This document shows positions 53,901 to 63,552 of a DNA stretch of 64,000 nucleotides, piece after piece. Source of the DNA: Rhodobacteraceae bacterium Alg231-04. GTDB lineage: Bacteria; Pseudomonadota; Alphaproteobacteria; Rhodobacterales; Rhodobacteraceae. The position numbers and the translations under genes are program-made. The notes under the pieces were generated by a model. That model did not search any database. It was given only the letters and a program-made list of their open reading frames with translations, and was not told where the DNA came from. Position 1 is the first letter of the stretch. The number at the start of each line of letters is the position of its first letter. Location: contig FREY01000001.1 of NCBI GenBank assembly GCA_900143635.1, forward strand, positions 217,324 to 281,323. The letters are read 5' to 3'.

Positions 53901-54560
53901 ATGCTTGAGTTCGAAAATGTAAGCAAGTCCTATTGGACCGGCACCCAGCGCAAGGTAATCCTGAACAAGGTTTCCTTCCGGGTGGAGCTTGGCAAATCGA
54001 TCGGCATTCTGGCGCCCAACGGCACCGGCAAGACGACCCTGATCAACATGATGGCCGGGCTTGAGAAACCAGACGAAGGCGACATCCGCCGGGACTGCAA
54101 GATCTCCTTCCCGCTTGGCTTCATGGGCGGGGTTGTGAGCCGCTTGTCGGCGATGGAAAACAGCCGCTATATTTCCAAGCTCTATGGGCTGGACCCGGAT
54201 TACGTGGAGGCCTATTGCCGCTGGCTCTGTGGTCTGGGAGAATACTTCGACCAGCCGCTTGGAACCTATTCCTCCGGTATGAGGGCGCGGTTCTCATTTG
54301 CTTTGATGTTGGCGCTGGATTTTGACATTTATCTGATCGACGAGGGCATGCCGGGAACCACGGATGTCGAGTTCAACAAAAAGGCCGGCGCCATTCTCGA
54401 GGAACGGCTGAAAACCACCACCATCATCATCGTCTCTCACAAGCCGAAGGTGCTGGAAAAATTCGCCCGTTCAGCGGCCGTCCTGCTGGATGGTCAATTG
54501 CATATGTTTGACACCTTGGAAGAAGCGAAGCAGCTCTATGACTACGAAACCCAAGGCTAA
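53901..54560 (+). CDS. kpsT: Capsule polysaccharide export ABC transporter ATPase
   Basis: 219 residues, the length of KpsT/BexA/CtrD. Walker A APNGTGKTT, a YSSGMRAR signature in place of LSGGQ (usual in this family), Walker B IYLIDEGMP and the H-loop IIVSHKP. It powers export of capsule across the inner membrane with a KpsM permease, which is not in this window. The ATG at 53901 has GGAACAGG upstream and matches the family start MLEFENVSKSY. Its last 23 bases overlap kpsE. Confidence 0.92.
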   Translation: MLEFENVSKSYWTGTQRKVILNKVSFRVELGKSIGILAPNGTGKTTLINMMAGLEKPDEGDIRRDCKISFPLGFMGGVVSRLSAMENSRYISKLYGLDPDYVEAYCRWLCGLGEYFDQPLGTYSSGMRARFSFALMLALDFDIYLIDEGMPGTTDVEFNKKAGAILEERLKTTTIIIVSHKPKVLEKFARSAAVLLDGQLHMFDTLEEAKQLYDYETQG

Positions 54561-56274
54561 AAAATTCCGCATCCGTCGCAACGGTCCTGCCGCCAGCCCG
54601 GCACAGGCCCTGCGATCCGCTGCGTCCAATCCCGCTGCAGTCAATCCGGCTGCCGCCGACCCGGCCGTGTCAAATGCACAGGCTGCGGCACAGCCGCCGC
54701 GCCGACCAGCTGAGGCCCGCCCCATTACCCCGCCGCAGCATCCGCCCCAGAACCCCGGCCGCCCGGCCGAAGCGCCCGCACCGCGCAGCACCTCCGGGCA
54801 ATCAGGCAAAATACCTGCCGGGCAAGGCAGTGTGGACGATGTTATCAGCGCCATCCGCCGCGAAGGGCTAACCGGACGTCAGCTGCGTATTGCCCGGCGC
54901 AATGCACAGAAAAACAAACTGCCCGCCACGTCGGATTTCGACGCCGTCCGCCTTCTGCGCGAGGCCGGGATCGATCCCTTTGGACGGTCAAATATGCTGA
55001 GCCAGGTCGTGCAGCTGAACACAGCCCAGCCGGATGGAAGCATCCCCGCGCCGGGCAGTGTGCAACTGCCGCAGACCGTGCCCGCAGCCAAAACCGCCCT
55101 GCCCTCAACCGAGCTGAGCCCGGCTGAGCGGCGAAACCTCGAGATCGCCGAGATCCAGAAAGGCATCGCCAAACGCCGCCGCCGCAAGCTCGTGGCGCTG
55201 CTGGGCCGACTTGCCTTTTTTGTTGGATTGCCAACCCTCATCACCGGCTATTACTTTCATGCGGTCGCCACGCCGATGTTCGCCACCAAATCCGAATTTC
55301 TGATTCTGACATCGGATGGGGCCGGTGGATCGGTCGGCGGATTGCTAAGCGGAACCCAGTTTGCAACCAGTCAGGATTCGATCGCCGTACAGGGCTTCCT
55401 GCAATCCAAAGACGCGATGCTGCGTCTGGATCGCGATGTTGGTTTCAAATCGCATTTCACCCAGGACTGGATCGATCCGATCCAGCGACTGAACCCCAGC
55501 CCATCCAACGAAGAAGCGTATAAGACCTACAGCAGCAACGTAAAAATCGGATACGACCCGACCGAAGGCGTCATCCGGATGGAAGTCTCAGCCGCCGATC
55601 CAGCCATCTCGGCTGAGTTTTCCAAACGGCTGATTTCCTATGCTGAGGACCGGGTGAACAGCCTGTCGCTCAAGAAGCGTGACGACCAGATGAAAGATGC
55701 CCTGTCATCGCTCGAACTGGCAGAGGTGCAGCGCCGCGAGGCGCAGGCCGCGTTGGTCAAGCTGCAGCAGCAGGGAGCCATCCTGGATCCCGAAGGTGTC
55801 ATTGCCTCTTTGCGGTCGCAGATTTCGAACTTCGAGATCCAGCTACAGGAACGCGAACTGGAACTCGCCGCCCTGTTGGACAATTCCCGCCCCAACAAGG
55901 CCAAGGTTGCCGGCGCGCAGGCTGATATCACCCGGCTGGAAAACCTGATCGAACGGCTCAACCAGCGTATGATCAGCGCCTCGGCCGGCGAAAACTCGCT
56001 GGCCTCGCTGAGCGTCAAAATTCAGATGTCGCAGGCCGATCTCGCAACCCGTGACCTGATGCTGCAAAGCGCTTTACAGCAAGTGGAACAAACCCGCATG
56101 GAAGCCAACCGCCAGGTCCGCTACCTGACCACCTCGGTAGAGCCGGTGCCAAGCGACGAACCCTCCTACCCGCGCAAGTTCGAGAATACCCTTTTGGCAT
56201 TCCTGATCTTTTCCGGTATCTACCTGATGATATCGCTCACAGCGTCCATCCTCCGTGAACAGGTCTCGTCGTAA
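54538..56274 (+). CDS. kpsE: Capsule export inner-membrane/periplasmic protein, KpsE/BexC/CtrB family, with long N-terminal extension
   Basis: 578 residues, about 200 more than enteric KpsE. Residues 1-210 are cytosolic: a basic start (TTKPKAKKFRIRRNG), an Ala/Pro-rich linker and a short folded part (GSVDDVISAIRREGLTGRQL, then RLLREAGIDPFGRSN). A membrane helix (about 222-243) leads to the periplasmic Wzz/PCP-like domain with long coiled coils (about 370-540), and a second membrane helix is near the C-terminus. It bridges the inner-membrane ABC transporter to the outer membrane. The start lies inside kpsT (23-base overlap). Confidence 0.88.
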   Translation: MTTKPKAKKFRIRRNGPAASPAQALRSAASNPAAVNPAAADPAVSNAQAAAQPPRRPAEARPITPPQHPPQNPGRPAEAPAPRSTSGQSGKIPAGQGSVDDVISAIRREGLTGRQLRIARRNAQKNKLPATSDFDAVRLLREAGIDPFGRSNMLSQVVQLNTAQPDGSIPAPGSVQLPQTVPAAKTALPSTELSPAERRNLEIAEIQKGIAKRRRRKLVALLGRLAFFVGLPTLITGYYFHAVATPMFATKSEFLILTSDGAGGSVGGLLSGTQFATSQDSIAVQGFLQSKDAMLRLDRDVGFKSHFTQDWIDPIQRLNPSPSNEEAYKTYSSNVKIGYDPTEGVIRMEVSAADPAISAEFSKRLISYAEDRVNSLSLKKRDDQMKDALSSLELAEVQRREAQAALVKLQQQGAILDPEGVIASLRSQISNFEIQLQERELELAALLDNSRPNKAKVAGAQADITRLENLIERLNQRMISASAGENSLASLSVKIQMSQADLATRDLMLQSALQQVEQTRMEANRQVRYLTTSVEPVPSDEPSYPRKFENTLLAFLIFSGIYLMISLTASILREQVSS

Positions 56275-57113
56275 TGCCCATGAAACATGTTGAAACTGCT
56301 GGTCTGAAGATCGGCAATGACCTCCCGTTGACCATCATTGCAGGCCCGTGCCAGCTGGAAAGCGCAGATCACGCGCAGATGATAGCGAGCACTTTGAAAG
56401 AAGCCTGCGACAAGGCCGGCGCCCAATATGTCTTCAAGGGCTCCTTCGACAAGGCGAACCGCACCTCAGTAAACGCTGCCCCGGCGCTTGGTCTCGAAAA
56501 AGGGCTGGCCGTTTTGCAATCCGTCAAGGACAGCATTGGCGTGCCCGTGGTGACCGACATCCACGAAAAGGAACAATGCGCTCCTGTCGCCGCGGTTTGC
56601 GACATCCTGCAGATCCCCGCATTTTTATGCCGCCAAACCGCCCTGCTCAAGGCAGCCGGCGAAACAGGGGCTGTGGTCAACGTCAAAAAGGGCCAGTTTC
56701 TCGCCCCTTGGGACATGCCAAATGTGGCGGCGAAAATCGCCAGTACCGGCAATGAGAACATCCTGCTGACCGAACGTGGTGCAAGCTTTGGCTACAACCG
56801 CCTTGTGGTCGATATGCAGTCGCTGCCGGAGATGGCCCGCAGTGGCTATCCGGTGATCATGGATGCGACACACGCTGTTGCCCAGCCCGGCGGCCTTGGC
56901 GGCTCTTCCGGCGGCCAGCGTGAATTTGCCCCTGTCATGGCCCGCGCGGCTGTTGCCGTTGGCGTCGCCGGGGTCTTCATGGAAACCCACCAGGACCCGG
57001 ATAATGCGCCCTGCGATGGCCCCAATATGATCTATCTGGACCAGATGGCGGAACTTATTGAGACGTTGATGGCTTTCGACCGGCTGGCCAAAAGCAACCC
57101 AGTCGGCATTTGA
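56274..57113 (+). CDS. kdsA: 2-Dehydro-3-deoxyphosphooctonate aldolase (Kdo-8-phosphate synthase)
   Basis: 279 residues. It condenses PEP and arabinose 5-phosphate to Kdo 8-phosphate. IIAGPCQLES, FKGSFDKANRTS, CRQTAL, KKGQFLAPWDM and VIMDATHAVAQPG match KdsA. The Cys in AGPCQ is the metal-ligand position of metal-dependent forms. It overlaps the kpsE stop by one base (TAATG), so Kdo synthesis is coupled to capsule export; capsules exported by this route usually carry a Kdo linker. Confidence 0.95.
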   Translation: MPMKHVETAGLKIGNDLPLTIIAGPCQLESADHAQMIASTLKEACDKAGAQYVFKGSFDKANRTSVNAAPALGLEKGLAVLQSVKDSIGVPVVTDIHEKEQCAPVAAVCDILQIPAFLCRQTALLKAAGETGAVVNVKKGQFLAPWDMPNVAAKIASTGNENILLTERGASFGYNRLVVDMQSLPEMARSGYPVIMDATHAVAQPGGLGGSSGGQREFAPVMARAAVAVGVAGVFMETHQDPDNAPCDGPNMIYLDQMAELIETLMAFDRLAKSNPVGI

Positions 57114-57131
57114 TTTAGTAGGATTTTATTG

Positions 57132-58628
57132 ATGACCATACCCACGGCCCCGGTGACACCCAACACCTGGAACTTTCTGCGTGACCCGATGATTGCCCCG
57201 ACAGGGTTTCGCGAATATGACGCCCGCTGGAAATACCCCGAGGAAATCAACCTTCCCGGCATGACCGCGCTTGGCCTTGGCCTTGGCACCCAGATGCACC
57301 GCCGCGGCATCGAACCGGTGATCGCCGTCGGAAATGACTACCGTGATTATTCGCTGGCGATCAAACAGGCAGTGATCCTCGGCCTCATGCAGGCCGGCAT
57401 TCAGGTCAAGGATATCGGCCCTGCCGTCAGCCCGATGGCCTATTTTGCCCAGTTCCATCTGGACGTGCCCGCAGTGGCGATGATCACCGCAAGCCACAAT
57501 CCAAACGGCTGGACCGGTGTCAAAATGGGCTTTGAACGCCCGCTGACCCATGGTCCGGACGAAATGGGTGAACTGCGCGACATCGTTTTGAACGGCAAGG
57601 GTGAACCACGCCCCGGCGGCTCTTATGAGTTCGTCGACGGCGTGAAAGAAGCCTATATCGACGATCTAGTCGGTGATTTCAAAATGTCGCGCCCGCTGAA
57701 AGTGGTCTGCGCCACCGGCAACGGCACCGCAGCTGCGTTTGGTCCTGAGATTTTCGAACGCATTGGCGTCGAAATGGTCCCCAGCCACACCGATCTCGAT
57801 TACACATTCCCCAACTACAACCCAAACCCCGAAGCTATGGAAATGCTGCATGACATGTCAGCCTCCGTGAAAGCCTCGGGCGCTGATCTGGCGCTTGGTT
57901 TTGACGGGGATGGCGACCGCTGCGGCGTTGTCGACGACGAGGGAGAGGAGATCTTTGCCGATAAGGTCGGGGTGATCATGGCCCGCGATCTCAGCAAACT
58001 CTATCCCAATTCAACCTTTGTGGCGGATGTGAAATCCACCGGTCTCTTTGCTTCTGATCCAGAACTTCAGGCCAATGGCGTCACTGCAGATTATTGGAAA
58101 ACCGGCCACAGCCACATGAAGCGCCGGGTCAAGGAAATCGGCGCCCTCGCAGGGTTTGAGAAATCCGGCCACTACTTCCTCGCCGAGCCTATCGGCCGTG
58201 GCTATGACTGCGGCATGCGCGTCGCGGTCGAGGTCTGCAAGATGCTGGACCGCAACCCGGATAAATCCATGTCCGACCTGCGCAAAGCCCTGCCCAAGAC
58301 CTGGGCCACGCCAACCATGTCGCCCTATTGTGCGGATACGGAAAAATACACCGTGCTGGAGCGGCTGGTCGCCAAACTGGTCGCCAAACATGAGGCCGGT
58401 GAACCCATCGCAGGTCGCGCCATCAAAGAGGTGGTGACTGTGAACGGTGCCCGTGTGATCCTCGACAATGGGTCCTGGGGGTTGGTGCGCGCGTCTTCAA
58501 ATACCCCGAACCTTGTGGTGGTCTGCGAAAGCTCCGACAGCGAGGCCGAGATGCGGGCGATCTTCGCCGACATCGACGCGGTTATCCGCACCGAAGACCT
58601 GGTTGGCGACTACGACCAGACGATCTGA
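57132..58628 (+). CDS. Phosphomannomutase/phosphoglucomutase
   Basis: 498 residues. Alpha-D-phosphohexomutase with the phosphoserine loop TASHNPNGWTG, metal loop DGDGDRCGVVD, sugar-binding loop and C-terminal phosphate-binding loop RASSNTPNL. It interconverts hexose 1- and 6-phosphates and supplies GDP-mannose or UDP-glucose precursors for surface polysaccharide. It lies 18 nt after kdsA in the capsule operon. The ATG at 57132 is preferred over an adjacent TTG. A terminator follows. Confidence 0.92.
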   Translation: MTIPTAPVTPNTWNFLRDPMIAPTGFREYDARWKYPEEINLPGMTALGLGLGTQMHRRGIEPVIAVGNDYRDYSLAIKQAVILGLMQAGIQVKDIGPAVSPMAYFAQFHLDVPAVAMITASHNPNGWTGVKMGFERPLTHGPDEMGELRDIVLNGKGEPRPGGSYEFVDGVKEAYIDDLVGDFKMSRPLKVVCATGNGTAAAFGPEIFERIGVEMVPSHTDLDYTFPNYNPNPEAMEMLHDMSASVKASGADLALGFDGDGDRCGVVDDEGEEIFADKVGVIMARDLSKLYPNSTFVADVKSTGLFASDPELQANGVTADYWKTGHSHMKRRVKEIGALAGFEKSGHYFLAEPIGRGYDCGMRVAVEVCKMLDRNPDKSMSDLRKALPKTWATPTMSPYCADTEKYTVLERLVAKLVAKHEAGEPIAGRAIKEVVTVNGARVILDNGSWGLVRASSNTPNLVVVCESSDSEAEMRAIFADIDAVIRTEDLVGDYDQTI

Positions 58629-58664
58629 ACCACTGGCGGTCTGAACCACTTGTGACAAAACACC

Positions 58665-58699
58665 AAAGGCGCGCCGCTTTTCCGCAGGCGCGCCTTTTT
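58665..58699. terminator. Bidirectional terminator after the capsule operon
   Basis: The stem AAAGGCGCGCC / GGCGCGCCTTT (11 bp) with an 11-nt loop and T-run lies between converging genes. Confidence 0.87.
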
Positions 58700-58753
58700 C
58701 GTGTCCGGGTACCCGCCTGCTTTATTCGAACAGCCAGACGTGTGCAGCACGTC

Positions 58754-60694
58754 TCAATCCCCGCCCAAGAGCCGCAATAGGCTGTCTTTGGCGCGCTGCT
58801 CCAACTCATCCTTGAGCACATCCTCCACATCGGCCTCAGGCGCGATTTCCGTGCCCAATTCCTGTTGCAGCTTCAGGCGCAGCTCTTCCTTGGCGGCGGC
58901 TTCTGCCTCATCGCTGATCGCTGCTGCCAGATCTGGGCGGATGCTCGGATCCGCCCAGGGGCCGGTGATTTTCACCGGCACCGCAAGGCCGCGCCCGCCA
59001 TCGGACCCGGCAGCACTGACCGTCAGCAGGTAATCCAGATCCTGCGCCCCAAGGCCAACCCGCCCTTTGCCATCCGCCTGCAGGCTCTTCAATTTCACCA
59101 AAAGATCCCGGTTATCCAGATTGCCACCCGCGATCGTGTAGCTGCCGGTCAGCCCATCAAAAACCGTTGAACCGCCATTGCCGTCCCCGCCTCGGGTCAC
59201 TGCCTCAAGATCAAAACCGGTGAAAAACCCTTTGCCGATCTCCAGCCAGCCATTTCCTGACAGCGACGTCATGATGGCATCCAGCGTCGACCCGGAGCCG
59301 AGGAACTCTACCGCGCCCAGCGCCTCGCCGTGCAATCGGTCATACCCGGCCAGCGCGCCCAGCGCCTGTTCCAGCTGGATCCCGGAATAGCTCAGCTTGC
59401 CGCCGGTCGAGAACCCGCTGCGGTTATTTGCGACCAGCTGGCCTTCGAGAGCACCGCCAAACACCGCCACAGGCGTCATCTTCAAGACGGCCCGTGACCG
59501 GTCCAGCGACAGGGACAAGGCACTCCGCCCTAAGTGTATATCTCCCGTGGTCAGACTGGCAAAGCTGAGGTTCACAACCCCGTTTGCCAGCGCCAGCGCC
59601 GAGGCATCGATCACCTCTTTGGACCAGCCACCTGCATCATCCGCCCCGCCGCCAGAGGCTGCGGCACCATCACTGGCGGACGTAGCCGCATCAAAGACCA
59701 GATCACCACCTTCCAGCCGCGCCGTCACTTGTGGCACATCACCCAGGTGAACATCGGCGGCCCCGCTAAGCTGGTTGCCATCCAGATCAAGCATCAGATC
59801 CCTCAGCGCCAGGCGGCCATCGACCGTGTAGGTCACATTGGAGCCGATCACGGCGCTTTGCCCCACACCCTGCGGGATCTGAACGCCTGCAAGGCCAAGA
59901 TTGGCGAGCATTTTGGCGGTGTCGTTTGCTTTCAGCGTCAGCCGCCCATCCGCCTCGCCTTTGATATCCGCCCGCCCGTCGTAGCGCAGAATTGCATCCC
60001 CGGTCCGGACACTAACCCCCGCCGAGGAGACCTGCCCGGCCAGAAAATCGGCAAAAGTCCCGATCTCTCCCGCGATGGTCACGGCACTGCCAGCCGGGCG
60101 CAGGATCATTTCCAGATCCACCGTTCCAGCCGGGTCCGGCATCGCCAGGTTGACATCGATCTGGCGCATCTCAACCGGATCACTGCCAAAGGCGGCATAG
60201 GTAAAGGAGGCACCGGTAAGCGATACCGCCTCGATGGCCAGCGGTTCCACCGGCCCGCCATCCGCCCCTGTTTCCGAGCCCGTACCCGGTTCGGACACAG
60301 CGGCGCCGGGCGTCTCAAATACCCAGTTGCCGGTGCCATCTTCGCGTGTCGCAAGGTTCAGATGCGGCAGGATGGCCGAGACTTCGGTCACCCTGAGATT
60401 GCCACCCAGCAGATCGGCGGCCGCAATGCCAATGGTCAGCCGTTCCGCCGTCAGCATCGGCTCCGGGCCCGCCCAATCCGCATTGGACAGGGTCACGCCA
60501 TCCGCCTTGACCCCCAGTGTCGGCCACAAGGTGAACCGCACCGGACCGCCAAAGTCCAGCTTGCGCCCGGTCTGTTTTTCCAGCTGGTCCGCGGCTAGCG
60601 CGGCGACCTTTTCGCCGGGCAGCAGGACCAACACCCCTGCCAGCACCATCACAGTGATGATTAATGCCGTAATAACCCGGATAATCAGACGCAT
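58754..60694 (-). CDS. AsmA family protein
   Basis: 646 residues. An N-terminal membrane anchor (about residues 4-24) is followed by the AsmA N-terminal motif (GRKLDFGGPVRFTLWPTLGV and LSNADWAGPEPMLTAE) and a long beta-rich periplasmic body, ending in the AsmA C-terminal region and a charged helical tail. AsmA-like proteins are bridge-type lipid transporters between inner and outer membrane. GGGGAG precedes the ATG at 60694; the frame is open 20 codons upstream. Confidence 0.88.
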   Translation of the reverse strand: MRLIIRVITALIITVMVLAGVLVLLPGEKVAALAADQLEKQTGRKLDFGGPVRFTLWPTLGVKADGVTLSNADWAGPEPMLTAERLTIGIAAADLLGGNLRVTEVSAILPHLNLATREDGTGNWVFETPGAAVSEPGTGSETGADGGPVEPLAIEAVSLTGASFTYAAFGSDPVEMRQIDVNLAMPDPAGTVDLEMILRPAGSAVTIAGEIGTFADFLAGQVSSAGVSVRTGDAILRYDGRADIKGEADGRLTLKANDTAKMLANLGLAGVQIPQGVGQSAVIGSNVTYTVDGRLALRDLMLDLDGNQLSGAADVHLGDVPQVTARLEGGDLVFDAATSASDGAAASGGGADDAGGWSKEVIDASALALANGVVNLSFASLTTGDIHLGRSALSLSLDRSRAVLKMTPVAVFGGALEGQLVANNRSGFSTGGKLSYSGIQLEQALGALAGYDRLHGEALGAVEFLGSGSTLDAIMTSLSGNGWLEIGKGFFTGFDLEAVTRGGDGNGGSTVFDGLTGSYTIAGGNLDNRDLLVKLKSLQADGKGRVGLGAQDLDYLLTVSAAGSDGGRGLAVPVKITGPWADPSIRPDLAAAISDEAEAAAKEELRLKLQQELGTEIAPEADVEDVLKDELEQRAKDSLLRLLGGD

Positions 60695-60916
60695 GGCCGT
60701 CTCCCCTGCCGTTTTCCCCAGCTTATCGCGCTGGGGGGACACATCAATGCTCAAAGCGCCTCAGCGCAGGCGAAACCGCTTCTGCCGCACGGGAGAAGGC
60801 GCAGGCAGCGCCGCACCTGACGAATTGCTGGCAAATGCCGGTATGTGAGAAGAAGGTCAGCTGCCATGCGCTGTCCTGCATTCCCAAAGCTGCGCTTGCC
60901 GGCTATACGCGCGGCC

Positions 60917-62320
60917 ATGACCAGCAATCCGCCAGACCTCCGCCCCGACCTTGCCCCGAAACCGCAGCTTGGTGAGGGCCCTCGCCCCGGCCAGCCGACC
61001 CTCGGTATGGTCTCGCTTGGCTGTCCAAAGGCGCTGGTGGATTCTGAACGGATTCTGACGCGGCTCAGGGCCGAAGGCTACGGTATCTCGCCCGACTACG
61101 CCGGGGCTGACGCGGTGATCGTCAACACCTGCGGCTTTCTCGACAGTGCCAAGGCCGAAAGCCTTGATGCGATTGGCGAGGCGCTGAAGGAAAACGGCAA
61201 GGTGATCGTCACCGGCTGTCTGGGGGCGGAACCGGATTACATCCGCGAGCACCACCCGCGCATTCTGGCTGTCACCGGCCCGCATCAATACGAACAGGTG
61301 CTGGACGCGGTGCACTCCGCCGTCCCGCCGGACCCGAACCCCTTTGTGGATCTTCTGCCTGCCACGGGCGTGCAGCTGACGCCGCGCCACTTCAGCTATC
61401 TGAAAATCTCGGAAGGCTGCAACCACAAGTGCAAGTTCTGCATCATTCCCGACATGCGCGGCAAACTCGCCTCGCGTCCGGCCCATGCGGTACTGCGCGA
61501 AGCAGGCAAGCTGGTGGATGCCGGCGTGCGCGAGCTTTTGGTGATCAGTCAGGACACCTCGGCCTATGGTCTGGACCGCAAATATGACGTCAACCCGTGG
61601 AAAGACGGCGAGGTGCGCAGCCATATTCAGGACCTGACCCGCGAGCTGGGCAAACTGGCCCCCGCAGATGAGCTGTGGGTGCGGCTGCACTATGTCTACC
61701 CCTACCCGCATGTGCGCGAGCTGATCCCGCTGATGGCGGATCCGGACAACGCGGTGCTGCCCTATCTGGATATCCCTTTCCAGCACGCCCACCCGGATGT
61801 GCTGCGCCGCATGGCCCGCCCGGCGGCGGCAGCCAAGACGCTGGATGAAATCCGCGCCTGGCGTGCCACCTGTCCCGATATCACCCTTCGGTCGACCTTC
61901 ATCGTCGGCTACCCCGGCGAGACTGAAGCCGAGTTCCAGCACCTGCTGGATTGGATGGACGAGGCGCAGCTGGATCGGATCGGTTGTTTCAAATACGAAA
62001 ACGTCGCCGGTGCGCGTTCCAATGATCTGCCCGACCATGTGGCAGAGGACGTCAAACAGGACCGCTGGGAACGCTTCATGGAGAAGGCGCAGGCCATTTC
62101 CGAGGCCAAGCTGGCGGCCAAGGTCGGCCAGACCCTGCAAGTGATCGTGGATGACATCGACGAGGACGGCATCGCCACCTGCCGCACCAAGGCAGACGCG
62201 CCCGAGATTGACGGCAACCTGTTCATTGATGAGGGAACAGAAGCGCTGAACGCAGGCGATCTGGTGACGGTCGAGGTTGACGAGGCTGGCGAGTATGACC
62301 TGTGGGGGCGTTTGGCTTAA
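60917..62320 (+). CDS. rimO: Ribosomal protein S12 methylthiotransferase RimO
   Basis: 467 residues. It has the UPF0004 domain with [17 protein letters not shown] and TGCLGAE, giving three Cys for the auxiliary Fe-S cluster; the radical SAM motif CNHKCKFC (CxxxCxxC); and a C-terminal TRAM domain. It adds a methylthio group to Asp of ribosomal protein S12. LGCPK separates RimO from MiaB. The ATG at 60917 leaves a roughly 27-residue N-terminal tail; the frame starts earlier, at 60845. Confidence 0.96.
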   Translation: MTSNPPDLRPDLAPKPQLGEGPRPGQPTLGMVSLGCPKALVDSERILTRLRAEGYGISPDYAGADAVIVNTCGFLDSAKAESLDAIGEALKENGKVIVTGCLGAEPDYIREHHPRILAVTGPHQYEQVLDAVHSAVPPDPNPFVDLLPATGVQLTPRHFSYLKISEGCNHKCKFCIIPDMRGKLASRPAHAVLREAGKLVDAGVRELLVISQDTSAYGLDRKYDVNPWKDGEVRSHIQDLTRELGKLAPADELWVRLHYVYPYPHVRELIPLMADPDNAVLPYLDIPFQHAHPDVLRRMARPAAAAKTLDEIRAWRATCPDITLRSTFIVGYPGETEAEFQHLLDWMDEAQLDRIGCFKYENVAGARSNDLPDHVAEDVKQDRWERFMEKAQAISEAKLAAKVGQTLQVIVDDIDEDGIATCRTKADAPEIDGNLFIDEGTEALNAGDLVTVEVDEAGEYDLWGRLA

Positions 62321-62390
62321 GGCCCGAAAGTTCTTTCGTCACTGACAGAACCGTTTACCATGGGGGATCCAGCCAGGGAGACCCCAAGCC

Positions 62391-62633
62391 ATGTCCGACA
62401 CGCCTGTTATCGCGCAAAAAGAACCCTATGCCGTTGAGGTCACCGAAGGCAAAACCTACTTCTGGTGCGCCTGCGGCAAATCTTCAAAACAACCCTTTTG
62501 TGACGGCTCGCATAAGGGGTCAGACTTTGAACCGGTGAAATTCACTGCCGAAAAGACCGGAAAAGTCTTCTTCTGCGGATGCAAACACTCGGCCAAGGCA
62601 CCGCGCTGTGATGGCAGCCACAGCAAACTATGA
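62391..62633 (+). CDS. CDGSH iron-sulfur protein (two motifs)
   Basis: 80 residues. Two CDGSH-type clusters: CACGKSSKQPFCDGSH and CGCKHSAKAPRCDGSH, each able to bind a [2Fe-2S] cluster with three Cys and one His. This is the mitoNEET-like bacterial type with tandem motifs, probably in redox or Fe-S transfer. AGGGAG precedes the ATG. It converges with the four-cysteine protein array at 62649. Confidence 0.93.
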   Translation: MSDTPVIAQKEPYAVEVTEGKTYFWCACGKSSKQPFCDGSHKGSDFEPVKFTAEKTGKVFFCGCKHSAKAPRCDGSHSKL

Positions 62634-62648
62634 ACTCAGTCTGACAGA

Positions 62649-62924
62649 TCAGGGCTTCAGACGTGTCAGAACCTCGCCATTGACGCATCCGGGTGGTGGC
62701 GCTTGAGCAATCTGCTGCTGGCACCCCAGCCAGGCCATGCAGCCCTGATTGTTCGGACAGGCGCGGCAGGCAGTTACCATTGCGGCGTAATCCGTGTCGC
62801 GCAGACGCCCGTCGGCCATAGCTGCGCTAAGGTCAATGTTCATGCTTTTGGAGACACCGCGCAGTTGCCAGAAGTGGTGGCTGATATCACCTAACGCACT
62901 GACGCCTGGGAAGGGGCGGTTCAT
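62649..62924 (-). CDS. Four-cysteine small protein 3 (DUF6455-like)
   Basis: 91 residues. N-terminal helices (HHFWQLRGVSKSMNIDLS, AAMADGRLRDTDYAAMV) are followed by C-x2-C-x5-C-x17-C-x-N, beginning CRACPNNQGC, with one extra Cys after MAWLG. It aligns along its length with the two genes upstream. No signal peptide. The Cys pattern suggests a metal or Fe-S site. I believe the family is the one called DUF6455, but cannot confirm. It overlaps the preceding gene by four bases (ATGA). Confidence 0.8.
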   Translation of the reverse strand: MNRPFPGVSALGDISHHFWQLRGVSKSMNIDLSAAMADGRLRDTDYAAMVTACRACPNNQGCMAWLGCQQQIAQAPPPGCVNGEVLTRLKP

Positions 62925-63199
62925 GTGCCTTCTCCTTCTGCCAGGTTTTGCTTCAGCTCATCAAGGACCGCACGATTGCTGCAATAGGCCGGTGTCTCGG
63001 CGGCAGTTTCCCGCGTGGCCAGCCACTTTTGACACTTGCCCGGCTCTGCACAGCCGCGGCATTGCTGCACCATATTGGCCCAGTTTTCGCTGCTGATTTG
63101 CCCGTCCTCATAGGCGCGAACAAGGTCCGCACCCACTGTCTGGCTCATCTCTTCCAACAGCCGCAGATGCAGCCTCTCATCTCCCAGCGGGCGCAACAT
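62921..63199 (-). CDS. Four-cysteine small protein 2 (DUF6455-like)
   Basis: 92 residues. It aligns with its neighbours: LGDERLHLRLLEEMSQTVGA, DLVRAYEDGQIS, then C-x2-C-x5-C-x16-C-x-N-R (starting CRGCAEPGKC). A strong AAGGAGA ribosome-binding site is present. It lies 34 nt after gene 1 and overlaps gene 3, so the three form one transcription unit. Cytosolic; function unknown. Confidence 0.82.
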   Translation of the reverse strand: MLRPLGDERLHLRLLEEMSQTVGADLVRAYEDGQISSENWANMVQQCRGCAEPGKCQKWLATRETAAETPAYCSNRAVLDELKQNLAEGEGT

Positions 63200-63233
63200 C
63201 GGTTCTCCTTCTGTATTCCTCTTCTGCGCGTCG

Positions 63234-63494
63234 TCAGGCCTGTTTGGGCTGCAGTTGCGCCATCAGATGGCGGTTCTGACAATAATCGGGGGCCTCGGAC
63301 AGGGCCTCTCCCTGGGCCAGCAGACTGGTGCAGTGATCCGGGTGATTGCATCCGGTGCAGCGCAGCACCGCATCCGCAATGCCGTCAAATTCCATCTTGC
63401 CGGACATCACCGATTCTTCGAGATCCACGCCCAGTTTATTGGCCATGTTGTCCAGCAGATCAGCATGTCTGCGCAGAATAGATAGATGTTCCAT
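63234..63494 (-). CDS. Four-cysteine small protein 1 (DUF6455-like)
   Basis: 86 residues, first gene of the array. Helices (LSILRRHADLLDNMANKLGV, DLEESVMSGKMEFD) lead to C-x2-C-x5-C-x16-C-x-N-R, starting CTGCNHPDHC. GAGG serves as ribosome-binding site. An FNR box is centred 65 nt upstream of the ATG, so the whole array is likely induced when oxygen is low. The function is unknown; redox or Fe-S chemistry is inferred from the Cys pattern and the promoter. Confidence 0.82.
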   Translation of the reverse strand: MEHLSILRRHADLLDNMANKLGVDLEESVMSGKMEFDGIADAVLRCTGCNHPDHCTSLLAQGEALSEAPDYCQNRHLMAQLQPKQA

Positions 63495-63552
63495 ATCTCA
63501 ACCTCGCACGTTTCAATGCCGTCAGGTTAAAGTGGTATTTGCCGTAAATGCT

